Assembly (NCBI GenBank): GCA_903632075.3
Contig: CAHIKZ030005577.1
Location: 2,681,001 to 2,745,000, forward strand
Reading direction: 5' to 3'
Length of the DNA: 64,000 nt
Source: Acanthosepion pharaonis
Lineage: Eukaryota > Mollusca > Cephalopoda > Sepiida > Sepiidae
Below the pieces are notes generated by a model, which saw only the letters and a list, made by a program, of their open reading frames with translations, was not told where the DNA came from and searched no databases. How positions within the stretch are numbered: position 1 is the stretch's first letter; every line of letters begins with the position of its first letter. Shown here piece after piece: positions 32,040 through 42,570 of the stretch. The translations under genes were made by a program, and so were the position numbers.

Positions 32040-32600
32040 TGTATGTGACTTTTCAGCACTACCGGACCCAGGTATTGAACTTGTAGTGATTTTCATCACC
32101 ACCACATACATACAGATCATACAGCAAGCATTCATTGACTAATCTCCTCAAAACTAGCTCGATGATTGGTCAATCCCGACCAATCAAATCGCCGGCACGC
32201 AAGGAATAATTTTCCCGCGCACAAGCTTTGGAGCCTGTCACGTGATACACCACCTTATATAAACAAAACATGAGTAAGCCTTCTCTCTCCGTTTTCTCTT
32301 TCGTCTCTTTCCTTGCTGCCAGAATGTGACCTTCAAGAACTCTCGTCTTGACCTTGCGGTTTGACGTTAAAGAACATTACCAACATTCACGCAAGTACGA
32401 ACTCTTAACACTTCTGAACTCTACCAACTTTTCCAACTCACATTTCCTAACATGCAACAGGAAATTTATTCTTCTAAAACTACAGTTTAATAATCAATTC
32501 AACTTCGTGAGCTCCGGTACAAATATTTCCGAAATCTAAGAGACGTAACTCTATCAAACCTTTAGCTTATATGCATGTACATCAAAACAAATAAATTCAA
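32040..32600 (+). repeat. LTR-like promoter repeat LTR-5, copy 2
   Basis: Carries GATTGGTCAAT and ACCAATCAAA (inverted CCAAT boxes), GCACGC, GTCACGTGATAC, and CTTATATAAACAAA as TATA box at about 32253-32266. Downstream come TCTCGTCTTGACC and GACGTTAAAGAACATTACCA, and then AATAAA. Copy 3 has the same order 0.85 kb downstream. No open frame of note. Confidence 0.6.
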
Positions 32601-32884
32601 ATGTTATCTTGTATTTTTGCTATGTGCTATTTTACATCAAATATAAATTGCATGTGACCGCAACATTTGATCGTCTTTGCTTGTCCTTTTCCACATCATT
32701 CCTAATCAAAGTTAAATAAATGTGGTAGGGTCTGCTATATCTTATTGACAATCCTTCACATTTGTATTGCTAACCCAACGTATGGGAAAGGCCCCGCTAC
32801 AAATTGAATGAACTTTCATCCTCTCTGTATGTCTCTTCCGTAATAATAAGATAGATAGCAGCATATCAGTCCCAATAATAAGGT

Positions 32885-33460
32885 ATGTGGAATCTCCCAC
32901 AACACAACCAGCCTTACCTCTTTGTAGGAAATGCACTCTTCCTGTCTGGTAAGCCAAATTCTACTTTCAGACAATATAACAAGTATTCATTGGTCAATCA
33001 CCTCCAATCTGGCTTGCTGATTGATCAGTTCCTACCAATCAAACCGCCTGCACGCGACCAATCTGTTTTCCCGCTCATGCTGGGAGCCACCAGCCATTAT
33101 AAAAAACCGAACACGTGTGAACCTTTCGAATGGTAATCACCAAGTTTCAAGATGTAACCTTCACCGACTCCCGTCTTAGTCATTGCTGACCAGACGTTAA
33201 TGACAATTACCAACTTTAGACAGTCAGACCTCCACACATAGAGAGATGCCCATCAACTCCACGCCAGTCAAAACTCTGACTTTGCCGCGTAAAAATATTC
33301 TCTGACTCAGCAACCTTCGGGCACACTCTATCTCTCTCTAGAACATTTCTCAAACTTCACTTACTATACTTTCAAAGTGATATTTCTCACTAGATAACAA
33401 GTATCAGTAACTAACAATGTATTTTTCTCAATAAAATAAAGGTACACAACTTTGAACAAC
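32885..33460 (+). repeat. LTR-like promoter repeat LTR-5, copy 3
   Basis: GCATTCATTG-type block, TACCAATCAAACCGCC, GCACGCGACCAAT, CATTATAAAAAACCG (TATA box at about 33097), ACACGTGTG, CTCCCGTCTTAGTC, GACGTTAATGACAATTACCA, and CAATAAAATAAAGG as a poly-A type end. The layout suggests an LTR or duplicated promoter. Confidence 0.6.
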
Positions 33461-33699
33461 TTTGAATATTTGTATAAACACACTTACGTACATACACTAA
33501 CGATTCAACCTCAACACCGAACATTTTTGTACGTGATCAAACAGACAGTTTAATTCTGTGAACAGATCTAATCAATACCTGCAAATGCACCCAAACATTC
33601 ACAATAACACAATACACAATTAAATACACTAATCCTCATTTATCCATCAAATCTTAAACCCACAGTATATTAAATTGTATATAAATTGATGTTATTGTT

Positions 33700-34430
33700 A
33701 TGCATTCAACTTTTGTCTTGTTTTCAACTTTATTTGCATGATTTGTTCCAAGTATTTGTTCTAAATAATGGTTGTGGACGAATGTTGTAGAACACGGCCT
33801 CGAAATTCCTTCTGATCAATTTAAACACAATCACCAGTCTGCAACAGGTATATCATAATATAATGATACATTTGAAAATGAGAATAGTTTAAAAAAAAAG
33901 ATCTCATTCATTGTCTGCTACTAAATAATGACATCAGACAGGTGAGAAAAATAAAAGAAATGAATTAAACTCAAAATTATAATTTAACTAGTTTTAATTT
34001 CCATTCTATATATTTATGACATCGTATGAAAATAAAATTAATTTTTAAGCCTATCAAATAAGAAAATTATATTATTAAAAGTCTGTTTTTATATCAAAGA
34101 TAATTTTTAAGCATAAGCAAATAAAAAAAGCAATTTGTAGATGTTATCCATTTGATCTTTCGTAGTTTTACAGTTGCTTTTGAGATGACAATAAAAAAGT
34201 GTGCTTTGGGGGTAACAGTAAAACACTATTGTTATTGCTCTGTGGCCTTGATGAAACCTGACGTGTTTTCATGCGTAAATATACGCTAATTAGCTATATT
34301 GTAACAAGTAACAAAAAAAAAGTGAGCATTACAATGTTTTATTCCAGTCTTTTTAGATGGTTAAATTTATCAATTTTCATTGAAATAAATCTCCGGAAAA
34401 AATACTGGACTCTTAAGAGGTTTTTAATTT
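33700..34430. other. AT-rich stretch, no gene recognised
   Basis: No motifs, RNA genes or recognisable TE blocks were seen. Confidence 0.4.
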
Positions 34431-35493
34431 TCTTGTTTTTATTTTCCGTCAACAATAAATTTTATGAAAAATCAGAAAAACAAATTAATATTGTTACATT
34501 GTAATTGTTCTGACATATTGTTGGTATCTAGACTATTTTTGAGTCAGGAACAAATTCTTCTTTTACACCGTTCGCAGTAATTCCTTTGTTCTGTTCGAGG
34601 TAATTCCATTGTTCTGTCCGCAGTTCGTATTCAGAAACTATATGCGTTCTATTTTTAAATAATTATTGTTTTTTAATTGCAATTTCCTTCAAAATAGGAA
34701 GTTTTGTTGATTGCAAAATATTGTCGATCTTGGGAAAGAAATATCAATCAAGTCCAACAACAACAGCAACTTATTATTTAATAATCCTGTTTGTTTTTCT
34801 ATGAAAAGATTTTAGATTCGACCTGAAAAGGTAAGTGAGACGAACCGCTACGGACTTCATAAAAGTCTTGGAAAAATGAGTTTTGAATAATTTATTAAAT
34901 ACCTTCTTTGAATTTCAATTTGGGTTTCATTTGAAAATTTTATAGTGAAATTTTGCCGAAAGCAGATGCGAATTATAAAGAATAATTAATTTTCTTATAT
35001 AAATAAGCTTTTTTAAGCACTTTTAAAACATTGACGAAGGTATCTTCACTACTTCGCTAAAAGAGAGCATACCCTGGTGAAAAAAGGTCTCAAACATGAT
35101 AAACAATTTTTTATCGTCTATGTTTATTTTTAGGTGCCTCCGCTTGATCGCGTTAAAAACAGCATAGCATGATGAAAATGGCCCCAAAACTCAATATAAA
35201 CAAAGTTTTATCGACAAAATTTTTGTTATTATTAAGTTAAGAAGAGGAAAGAGAAAATTATTATTTTTTGAATTTTTTTTAGTCCTTTCTAGCACGTTGG
35301 AAATTTTGGTTAAAAATCTTGTTTTGTTTGTCAGCGGCCGAACCAATGGAAAGGTTATATTTATTCACTTTTTCCGGTGAAACACATTAATTTGTAAATT
35401 CTTGCAAAAATCAAATAAACTGTCGGATTTGAATTAAACTTTCAGTTTATATTCAGGAATGAATGAAATTACTTTTTTTTAAGAATATCTTGG

Positions 35494-35494
<1 letters not shown>

Positions 35495-35524
<30 letters not shown>

Positions 35525-35665
35525 CTGTGTAACCCGGATATAAGAGAGTTGTCGAGACCGGAGAAGAAGTCTATATATTTCCTTATATCCGGGTTTGGTC
35601 TATTTTGTTTAGGTAAGTATGGCTCTAATTTGGGACCAGACAAAATCTCTCTTATATCCGAGTTA

Positions 35666-35720
<55 letters not shown>
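35495..35720. repeat. Two (TA)n tracts flanking a MITE
   Basis: TA runs at about 35496-35524 and 35669-35720 enclose the 144-bp element. They look like one microsatellite split by insertion. Confidence 0.9.
35525..35668. mobile_element. 144-bp pogo-like MITE
   Basis: The left end CTGTGTAACCCGGATATAAG and the inverted right end CAGTAACTCGGATATAAG match over about 24 bases, and TA flanks both sides. The end sequence resembles pogo/Tigger elements (CAGT...GATATAA). It is non-coding. Confidence 0.75.
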
Positions 35721-35721
<1 letters not shown>

Positions 35722-36299
35722 CATATGTTACCACATTTTTTACATAATTTCATGAAATTTCGAGAAATAAAATTTTTAGGTGGGGATGTTTTTCTATTAG
35801 TTAAAAGCAGGACTCCTTGGAGAAAATAAATCATCATTTTTTTTTTTTTTTTTTTTTTTTTTGTAAAACAGTTAACCCATTCACCAAAAATTTGCTCTGA
35901 ATTGTAAAATAAATAAAATGCAATAAAGCTATGACATTATTTAATTAGAAAATCTTTTAATTGCTTTGATAAATAAGATTTATTAAGGACACTATTGTCT
36001 TAAGAAGAATTTTTTTTATGAATAATTAATTTTTACAAGAATTGTTTTCATTTATTTGAAAATTTTAATTACATAATTTGCAATATTTAAAAATCATTTA
36101 AAATTCAGCATTGCTTAAGTTGGCGATTTGGTGATATCATTTAAAATTCTACTTTTCTTCAAGGTGGTGGTTTGGTGATATTGTTTAGAGAAAAATGCAT
36201 TTACGAATCAAAAACTGAAAAGCTAACAATCGTTTATTATTATAAATTTTTTTTTTTTTTTTTAGCGTATAAACATTACCAATTTAAAAATACTTAACT

Positions 36300-36810
36300 T
36301 CCACAATTTGGGAAATAGTTACAGCACTATTTCAAAATAGTTAGCCATCCCTAGATCTATGATAGAGTCTGTTAGAAAGAAGTTTTGGCATGACAGAGAA
36401 TTTGCCTGGCCGTGGAAGAAAACCCAAATTGACACTGAGAACTGCACAAAAATTGTTCTGAGGTTAATATAAATCCAAGAGTTGTTTTGAAAGATATCAC
36501 CAAAAGTTTGGATACGATGTGTATCAGCATAAGTATTTGCACAACACAACATTGTTAAACAGGAATGGGTTCATTATATGGAAACTGACCATGACAAAAA
36601 AAACCTTTTCACAAACCATGTCACATTGTTCCTCAGTTTAATTTTGCCAAAACATTCTTGGACAAAGAAAATTGCTTTTGGGAACATGTACAATGGAGTG
36701 ATGGAACAAAAATTGAGTTTTTTTCGAACATAATGATGTACAGAAGATTTGGCACGAGAAAGGTGAGACTTTCCTCCCAAAGAACACAGTGGCAACATTA
36801 AAACAAGGAT
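36300..36810 (+). pseudogene. Tc1-like transposase, N-terminal half, frameshifted
   Basis: GRGRKPKLTLRTAQK (36408-36452 region) is the typical GRPR-like linker between the two helix-turn-helix domains. NTTLLNRNG and later DLARER/KGETFLPKNTVATLK-type pieces in other frames follow the Tc1 order. Several frameshifts and stops are present. The DDE acidic residues beyond the first are missing, so the copy is truncated at its 3' end. Confidence 0.75.
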
Positions 36811-37031
36811 TCTGAGAAATTGATAGATGTACGAATAATTTTTGTCATTGTATGCATAGCAAAAATATATATATATTCAGAAAAAAAATAGCTATTTTTT
36901 ATTGATTGAAATAATAGGCAAACTTCAATGATATTTATGATCCATGTAAACAGTTTCCCTATAATTAGTAAATGACAAAATAAATGGGAAAATTAGGTAT
37001 CAAAACTTTACAATATCACCTGCTATTAGAC

Positions 37032-37472
37032 TGTAGAGGACTGTGTGGGTTTGAGTGTTGTTGAATTAGAGACACGTGTTGTTTATTTCCTGCTTGAAGG
37101 TCCAACTACAAGAACAATGCAAACTCAAGTTGAGTCCAACCAAAGATGTAAAGAAAACAAGACCGATATATATATATGTCAACAAATATATGTATTAAAC
37201 AACAAATTTACAAGTGACAAAGACATCAACATTTGTGTGTGAACGTAAAGAGTTTGTATTTTGGTGAATGTTCGTACGTACGTGTATAATGTTCATGGCG
37301 TCTCCCACAAATGGGAAGACACTACCTTCTGCGAGAGCTTACATTGTAGATGTGTTCGCTGAAATGAAGAAATGAAAAAGAGAACGAGGCAAGAAGTCAC
37401 CCAGTATTTATAGTGTAGGGAGAGTGACCCCTAGTGAACAATTAGGGAATTAAGGAGGAGCTAATTTCAACA
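37032..37472 (-). mobile_element. LTR-2 copy, minus strand, no insertion
   Basis: Read on minus it starts TGTTGAAATTAGCTCC and carries CACTATAAATACTGGG, CTCTCGCAGAAGG, CAAAATACAAACTC, TTTGTTGTTTAATACATATA, a short TA tract, TCGGTCTTG and a final CCTCTACA. Flanking 4-mers AGAC and AGGC agree at three of four bases. It is the most compact family member and shows what the copies at 8.5 and 14.1 kb lost or gained. Confidence 0.8.
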
Positions 37473-38389
37473 AGGCTGCAGTCTAGGCTCAGTAATAAAT
37501 TATATAATTCTATTTTCTTCGAGAACATTAAGAAGTGTAGAAAACATCTGCATGCATGCTAATGCATAGTCTAATTAGCCTACTAATTTTGTTTTTTGTA
37601 TTCAGAAATTAAGATTATCATGGTAATGCCAGTATACATAGTATTTTTTGTGCAAAATATTAATTTTTTTTTAGTTTCCTACAAATTCCATGTCCTTGTG
37701 CCAGGCACAAACCCCAATTGGTAGATATGATATCTCATGATAATAGGCGCAAAATTAAAGAACAAGACAACTGCTGCGTAAAATTTTAAAAAGGGGAAAA
37801 ACACATTTCTTATACAGTTTACAAACAATATAAAAGGTACAATATAAGGGTTGCACAAAAATTTCTTTTTGTGCACCTGTTACGACAGGATAACAATTTT
37901 CCTGAGGTAATGAAAAAGGGATTACCCACAGAAAAAAGAAAAAAAAAGGTTACAATTTGTTTGATAAAAGAAGTAAATCTGAGATTTTATCAAACAAATT
38001 GTAACATTTTTTTTTGAAACCCTTTAAAAAATTAGAAAAAAGAGAAAAACTTGGAGAAAAGCAACAATAAAATCATATATGGCAGAATATACAAAAAACA
38101 CACTCACCTCTGTTCTTAATAGAATTCTTGATCTTGAAAGGGTTTTGAGATTTAGTTTTCTTGATCACTTTTTGAAGTATTTTGGTGTGAAGTTTTCAGC
38201 TTGAATTCTGCTTGGGAAGGCACAGAAAAGGATGAGAAAATCTGCCTTGAAGTTATTTCTTTCCCCAGATTGATTTATGACCCTTGTTAGCTGGTTAGTT
38301 TCTTGGTACAAGGGTGCTAATTGCTATCTGCTCATGCAGTCCTTTTCATTCTCTGTTGTATACAGTCTTTGTTTTCCTTTTGCAGCCAT
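37473..38389. other. Intergenic, no gene recognised apart from a hairpin
   Basis: AT-rich. A strong hairpin is listed separately. No coding signal was recognised. Confidence 0.4.
37948..38004. repeat. 21-bp perfect hairpin with 15-nt loop
   Basis: Bases 37948-37968 and 37984-38004 are exact complements. After one mismatch the stem continues through an A run and a T run for about eight pairs. It could be a small fold-back element or a hairpin RNA. Confidence 0.8.
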
Positions 38390-39245
38390 GCACGCAGACC
38401 TGACATTTTCTGTCTGTAGTGTGTGAGAGACTGCCCAAATCACCTCTGCAACTGTTCTTTGTATATTTCAATATATGTTCTCTTGCCAATATTCATCTGT
38501 TCTCTCACACTCAGTAGCTGAGTAAAAAATAATATATATCCTATTGCATTGTACAACTGATTTTGTTTTTCTCTTCCTATGCCCATTCCAACACCCACAC
38601 ATTTATGTCCACTGATACATGATTTAATAAAATCTATTAGCAAATAGTTTCATCCATCCAAAAATAAAATATATCCTATTGCATTGTACAACTGATTTTG
38701 TTTTCTTTCCTATGCCCATTCCAACACCCACACATCCATGTCCACTAATACATGATTTAATAATAATCTATTAGCAAATCTGCTCTAGTTTCACATGCCA
38801 TCCAAAATAAAATATATCCTATTGCATTGTACAACTGATTTTGTTTTTCTCTTCCTATGCCCATTCCAACACCCACACATCCATGTCCACTGATACATTA
38901 TTCAATAATCTGGTGGCAAATCTGCTCTAGATATACATGCCAGTCACAATAAAATCCTATTGCATTTCAGTCAAAATAAAGAGTATAATGTGTCAGATTT
39001 AGACTTAACAGTTTTTCTGTCTTCATTTGTTTATTTTTAAATGCCTGGTTGATCAGAAATCCCTTCAAATTAACAAATTACATATTTATATTGATATATT
39101 TATACATATATTAAGTGTATTTTTATGAGTTTGGGAGCATCTTTAAGAAAGTAATTGTCAATGTATTTTTTATAAACCTATTTCCTAACCATACATATTG
39201 TGTTTCTTCTCCAGTGCTCAGTTAATTTATTTTTTCCTTTTTCAG
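38390..39245 (+). other. ZNF-C 5' flank and intron end
   Basis: GCAGACCTGACATTTTCTGTC and AGACTGCCCAAATCACCTCTG match 2.2 and 23.0 kb. AATCCCTTCAAATTAACAAA and the TTTTTCCTTTTTCAG acceptor ending at 39245 match the ZNF-A layout. A minisatellite lies in the middle. Confidence 0.65.
38531..38970 (+). repeat. Minisatellite, about 3.2 copies of a 135-143 bp unit
   Basis: Each unit has ATATCCTATTGCATTGTACA, CCCATTCCAACACCCACACA and ATTAGCAAAT. Units start near 38533, 38668 and 38811, and a partial one near 38950. It is private to ZNF-C among the three paralogues. Confidence 0.9.
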
Positions 39246-39386
39246 TGTGCATCTTTGAGAGTACCTGAATAAAAAAAATGATGAATATTCATGAGAAAGA
39301 AAGCATTTTTACACTTGTGAGATTTGTGGAAAAATTTTAAATCGACACAGGAGAGACAAAACAGGCAATATGGTGTTAAATTTTCC

Positions 39387-40709
39387 ATGAATTCAAACCT
39401 CAAAACACACATGTTAAAACAAACTGTAGAAAATCCATTCCACTGCAAAATCTGTGGAGTAATTTTTCCCTTAAAATTTTCCCTTCAACAGCACATGTTA
39501 ACACACACTGGAGAGAAACATTTCCAATGTGAAATCTGTGGATCTAAGTTTTCTTACCATACATCTCTCAAAAACCACATGTTAAAACACACTGGGGAAA
39601 AAAAATTGCACTGCGAAATCTGTGGATTTAAGTGTTCCCACAATTCACACCTCAAAAGACACATGTTAACACACACTGGAGAGAAACCATTCCATTGTGA
39701 AATCTGTGGATTTAAATATTCGCGTAAGTCTAATCTCAAAACACACATGATAACACACACTGGAGAGAAACAATTCCGCTGTGAAATCTGTGGATTTAAA
39801 TGTTCCCGTAAGTCAAATCTCAAAACACACATATTAATACATACTGGAGAAAAACCTTTCCACTGTGAAATCTGTGGGTGTAAATTTTCCCAAAATTCAA
39901 ACCTCAAAACACACATATTAACACACACTGGTGAGAAACCATTCAACTGTGAAATCTGTGGATCCAGTTTTTCGCAAAATTCACATCTCAAACAACACAT
40001 GTTAATACACACTGGAGAAAAATCTTTCCACTGTAAAATCTGTGGAGGAAGATTTTCTTTAAAATCATCTCTCCAACAGCACATGTTAACACACACTGGA
40101 GAGAAACGTTTCCAATGTGAAATCTGTCGACATAAGTTTTCCCATCATACATCTCTCAAAAACCACATGTTAAAACACAGTGGGGAAAAAACATTCCGCT
40201 GTGAAATCTGTGGATTTAAGTGTTCCCACAATTCAAATCTCAAAACACACATCTTAACACACACTGGAGAGAAACCATTCCGCTGTGAAATTTGTGGATT
40301 TAAGTGTTCCCTTAATTCAAATCTCAAAACACACATGTTAACACACACTGGCGAGAAACCTTTCCACTGTGAGATCTGTGGATTGAAATTTTCTCAAAAT
40401 TCGAACCTCAAAACACACATGTTAACACACACTGGCAAGAAACCATACCACTGTGAAATCTGTGGATTTAAATTTTCCCAAAATACAAACCTCAAAACAC
40501 ACATGTTAATACACACTGGAGAGAAACCATTCCACTGTGAAATCTGTGGATTTAAATGTTCCCAATATTCATATCTCAAAACACACAGGCTCACACACAC
40601 AGGAGAGAAACGTTTCCCCTGCGAAATCTGTGAATTTAAGTTTACTCGAAATTCATCTCTCAAAAAACACATGTTAATACATACTGGAGAGAAACCTTTT
40701 TCACTGTAA
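39387..40709 (+). CDS. ZNF-C: 15-finger C2H2 zinc-finger protein
   Basis: From ATG 39387 (MNSNLKTHMLKQT) the frame runs 440 residues with 15 complete C2H2 units and TGEK-type linkers. Fingers 1-3 and 8-10 match one another in order (SLQQH, TSLKNHMLKH, CSHNS), indicating duplication of a seven-finger block. The conserved aromatic is displaced to C+2 in five of 15 units. No effector domain is present. The stop follows EKPFSL, caused by one extra T relative to other fingers; a sixteenth finger continues in the next frame. Expected role: nuclear DNA-binding regulator. The start equals the GTGAATTC of ZNF-A and the ATGAATTC of ZNF-B; upstream, a relic YTCEICGK finger lies in the leader. Confidence 0.85.
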   Translation: MNSNLKTHMLKQTVENPFHCKICGVIFPLKFSLQQHMLTHTGEKHFQCEICGSKFSYHTSLKNHMLKHTGEKKLHCEICGFKCSHNSHLKRHMLTHTGEKPFHCEICGFKYSRKSNLKTHMITHTGEKQFRCEICGFKCSRKSNLKTHILIHTGEKPFHCEICGCKFSQNSNLKTHILTHTGEKPFNCEICGSSFSQNSHLKQHMLIHTGEKSFHCKICGGRFSLKSSLQQHMLTHTGEKRFQCEICRHKFSHHTSLKNHMLKHSGEKTFRCEICGFKCSHNSNLKTHILTHTGEKPFRCEICGFKCSLNSNLKTHMLTHTGEKPFHCEICGLKFSQNSNLKTHMLTHTGKKPYHCEICGFKFSQNTNLKTHMLIHTGEKPFHCEICGFKCSQYSYLKTHRLTHTGEKRFPCEICEFKFTRNSSLKKHMLIHTGEKPFSL

Positions 40710-40850
40710 AATCTGTGGAGTAAGTTTTTCTTTTACATCTTCACTCCATAACACATGTTAACACACACTGTCAAGTGACTTGTTCTTTGTGAAATTTTGA
40801 AAATTATTTTTTTCACTAAATTCTCATCTCAAGTAACACACCATTTAGAA
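40710..40850 (+). pseudogene. Frameshifted sixteenth finger and remnants of ZNF-C
   Basis: In the +1 frame FHCKICGVSFSFTSSLHN continues the array. The unit then lacks its histidine spacing and stops. Further remnants reach about 40850. Confidence 0.75.
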
Positions 40851-41000
40851 CTGGAAATGGCACAACATCTACCAGCAGATAACTCTACAAGTTGAAAAAA
40901 ATTGCTTGATACTTAAAAGATTATGTTGTTTAAAATTTGGATAACATGTTAAGTCCCACTATAGATTTTGGTGTTCTATAAAATATGTAATTAAATATTA
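40851..41000 (+). other. ZNF-C 3' flank, proximal part
   Basis: Shares ACAACATCTACCAG, TTAAAAGATTATG and AACATGTTAAGTCC with the ZNF-B flank. It is cut off by the mobile elements at 41.0-43.7 kb and appears to resume near 43720. Confidence 0.6.
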
Positions 41001-41022
41001 AATAATATAAAATGGTGTTATG

Positions 41023-41160
41023 GGCATTTGGCCAAGTGGTTAGGGCGTTTGATTTCTGAATATGTGACTTGGGTTCAAATCTCCCCAAGTCGATTCATCA
41101 GGGAGGTGACTTCTTGATGTTATTGGTATCGGGATAGTGATTCTAGTGTACATCACCTAT
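41023..41160 (+). mobile_element. tRNA-derived SINE
   Basis: TGGCCAAGTGG (41029-41039) fits a Pol III A box and GGTTCAAATCTCC (41072-41084) a B box, at tRNA-like spacing. Acceptor-stem pairing is not evident and non-tRNA sequence follows, so a SINE head fits better than a tRNA gene. Confidence 0.7.
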
Positions 41161-41724
41161 GGAAACTGTTGTAGCATACATACCTACAGAAGATAATGGG
41201 TATGTTCCCATTCACATAAATACAGTAGTAAATACTGTATGTTTGGCTGCAGTTGGAGATTCATTATGGAATTCACTTGACTCACTTCTAACAGTTGACT
41301 ACTTCTATACAACACTGGCGAATCTTATATCTTATGTGTTGGTCTTGTCCTAAGTATTATCATTCATTACCAACCTTTGTGTGATTATTGTGTTTGGTAA
41401 CCTTCCCTAGGTTAAAACAGAAACACTGAAAACCATACTACAAGTTGACCCAAACTTTGTGAGTGAAATTAGATAGACAACTATTTGTAAGTCATCAATG
41501 CGTCTGCTAAAATGAAGTCAAAAGTCATTGTGACCGAGGGTTTGACCATACTGGCTTTGTTCAGACTGTTGATCATGCCATACGATGCACTTGCTCCCAG
41601 AAATTGTACCTAAGGTCCCCTTAGCATAGTTGCAGTATAAACCACAGGTGGGTGTTAAACAAATACAAATGTGCTTGAACATGTGTCTGCAGCAGGGATT
41701 GGCTAGCTGCCCTAATAGACAGTC

Positions 41725-42041
41725 TGTTATGGTCCAGTTCCTTGTACCACAGTGATACTCTAAGGTAGAACCAATAAAGAAGAACTCGAACACGTATATG
41801 GAATAACACAGATATATTACAAACAGGAATATATACAGAGAAGAAGAAAGTGTTAGTACGAAAATCAGGTTTAGTAGTAATTGTCTGAACGTGACTCTGT
41901 TTCGGACTGCCTTTGACTCAACTGACTGACTGACAGACTTCACTCCAGACTTCAGACGGAACTCTCTGCTTCCTCTTGAGGCACAGTATTTATTACGTAT
42001 GGAATAGTCTATTATGTTATTATGGGTAAGGTCCCATAACA
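41725..42041 (-). mobile_element. Solo LTR-1 with CAGTC target duplication
   Basis: The ends TGTTATGG and CCATAACA are perfect inverses, and CAGTC flanks both sides (41720-41724 and 42042-42046). On minus there is an AATAAATAC site and a Pol II promoter-like layout. It has 317 bp and no internal genes. Confidence 0.9.
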
Positions 42042-42261
42042 CAGTCATCCTCTGATACGAGTAAAATGGTGAGAGAATGCAGGTGAAATTAAAACTCGGA
42101 AAATAAATGATACATATGAATTAACTGAAAGTTAAAACTTTGTTGGAAATCAGTGGGACTGCATTATTGAAAATGACAATGATCAATACACTTGTTTGTT
42201 AGTAAAGGATATCCACAAAAGCCTGGATTAGATTATAACGAAAGTTTTGCTTCTATAATGA

Positions 42262-42338
42262 TGTCCTCCTTCTAAAGAGTCTATGTTGGACTCTTCTGCC
42301 TACTGTAAGATTAGTAGGAGAGAAGGCCTTGGGGGAAC
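42262..42338 (+). mobile_element. LTR-4 5' fragment, opposite orientation
   Basis: TGTCCTCCTTCTAAAGAGTC and the rest of this arm are about 90 percent identical, inverted, to 42487-42565. It is the first third of an LTR-4 copy facing the next one. Confidence 0.8.
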
Positions 42339-42357
42339 AGTTGAATAGATTCCAAGA

Positions 42358-42570
42358 TGTTGTGGTTAAAGAAATAACAAAACAAGTGTTGCAGATATAT
42401 CATATATTAAACAGTAAGTACAAAAGTAGAGTATTACACAACTAGTGAGTGTGTGTCCGTTGAACCAGCGTTCAATTTCTTTGACTGTTCCCCCCCAAGG
42501 CCTTCTCTCCAACTAATCTTATAGCAAGCAGAAGAGTCCAATATAGACTCTGTAGAAGGAGGACACCACA
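42358..42570 (-). mobile_element. LTR-4 copy
   Basis: Shares with 30465-30692 the start TGTTGTGG, GAAATAACAAAACAAG, GTGAGTGTGTGTC and the ACCAGCGTTCA block. It ends near CCACA. The flanking 5-mers do not match, so the original insertion site is not clean. Confidence 0.75.

Larger units (their letters stand above)
34430..36290 (+). repeat. R-A, longest continuous copy
   Basis: Runs from GTCAACAATAAATTTTATG through CTTCTTTTACACCG (34557), CAAGTCCAACAACAACAGC (34755), AACAGCATAGCATGATG (35158), TTTCTAGCACGTTGG, TTTTTCCGGTGAAACACATT, AATTTCATGAAATTTCGAG and ACGAATCAAAAACTGAAAA. It is interrupted by (TA)n tracts and a small MITE at 35495-35720. No open frame longer than about 80 codons. Confidence 0.7.

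Noticed and set aside
41023..41095. True tRNA gene at the A/B-box sequence
   Set aside because: Acceptor and anticodon stems do not pair convincingly; a SINE head is the better reading.
41518..42048. 176-codon minus-strand frame
   Set aside because: It runs across LTR-1 and unrelated flank; no domain, and the LTR boundaries with CAGTC duplication explain the sequence better.
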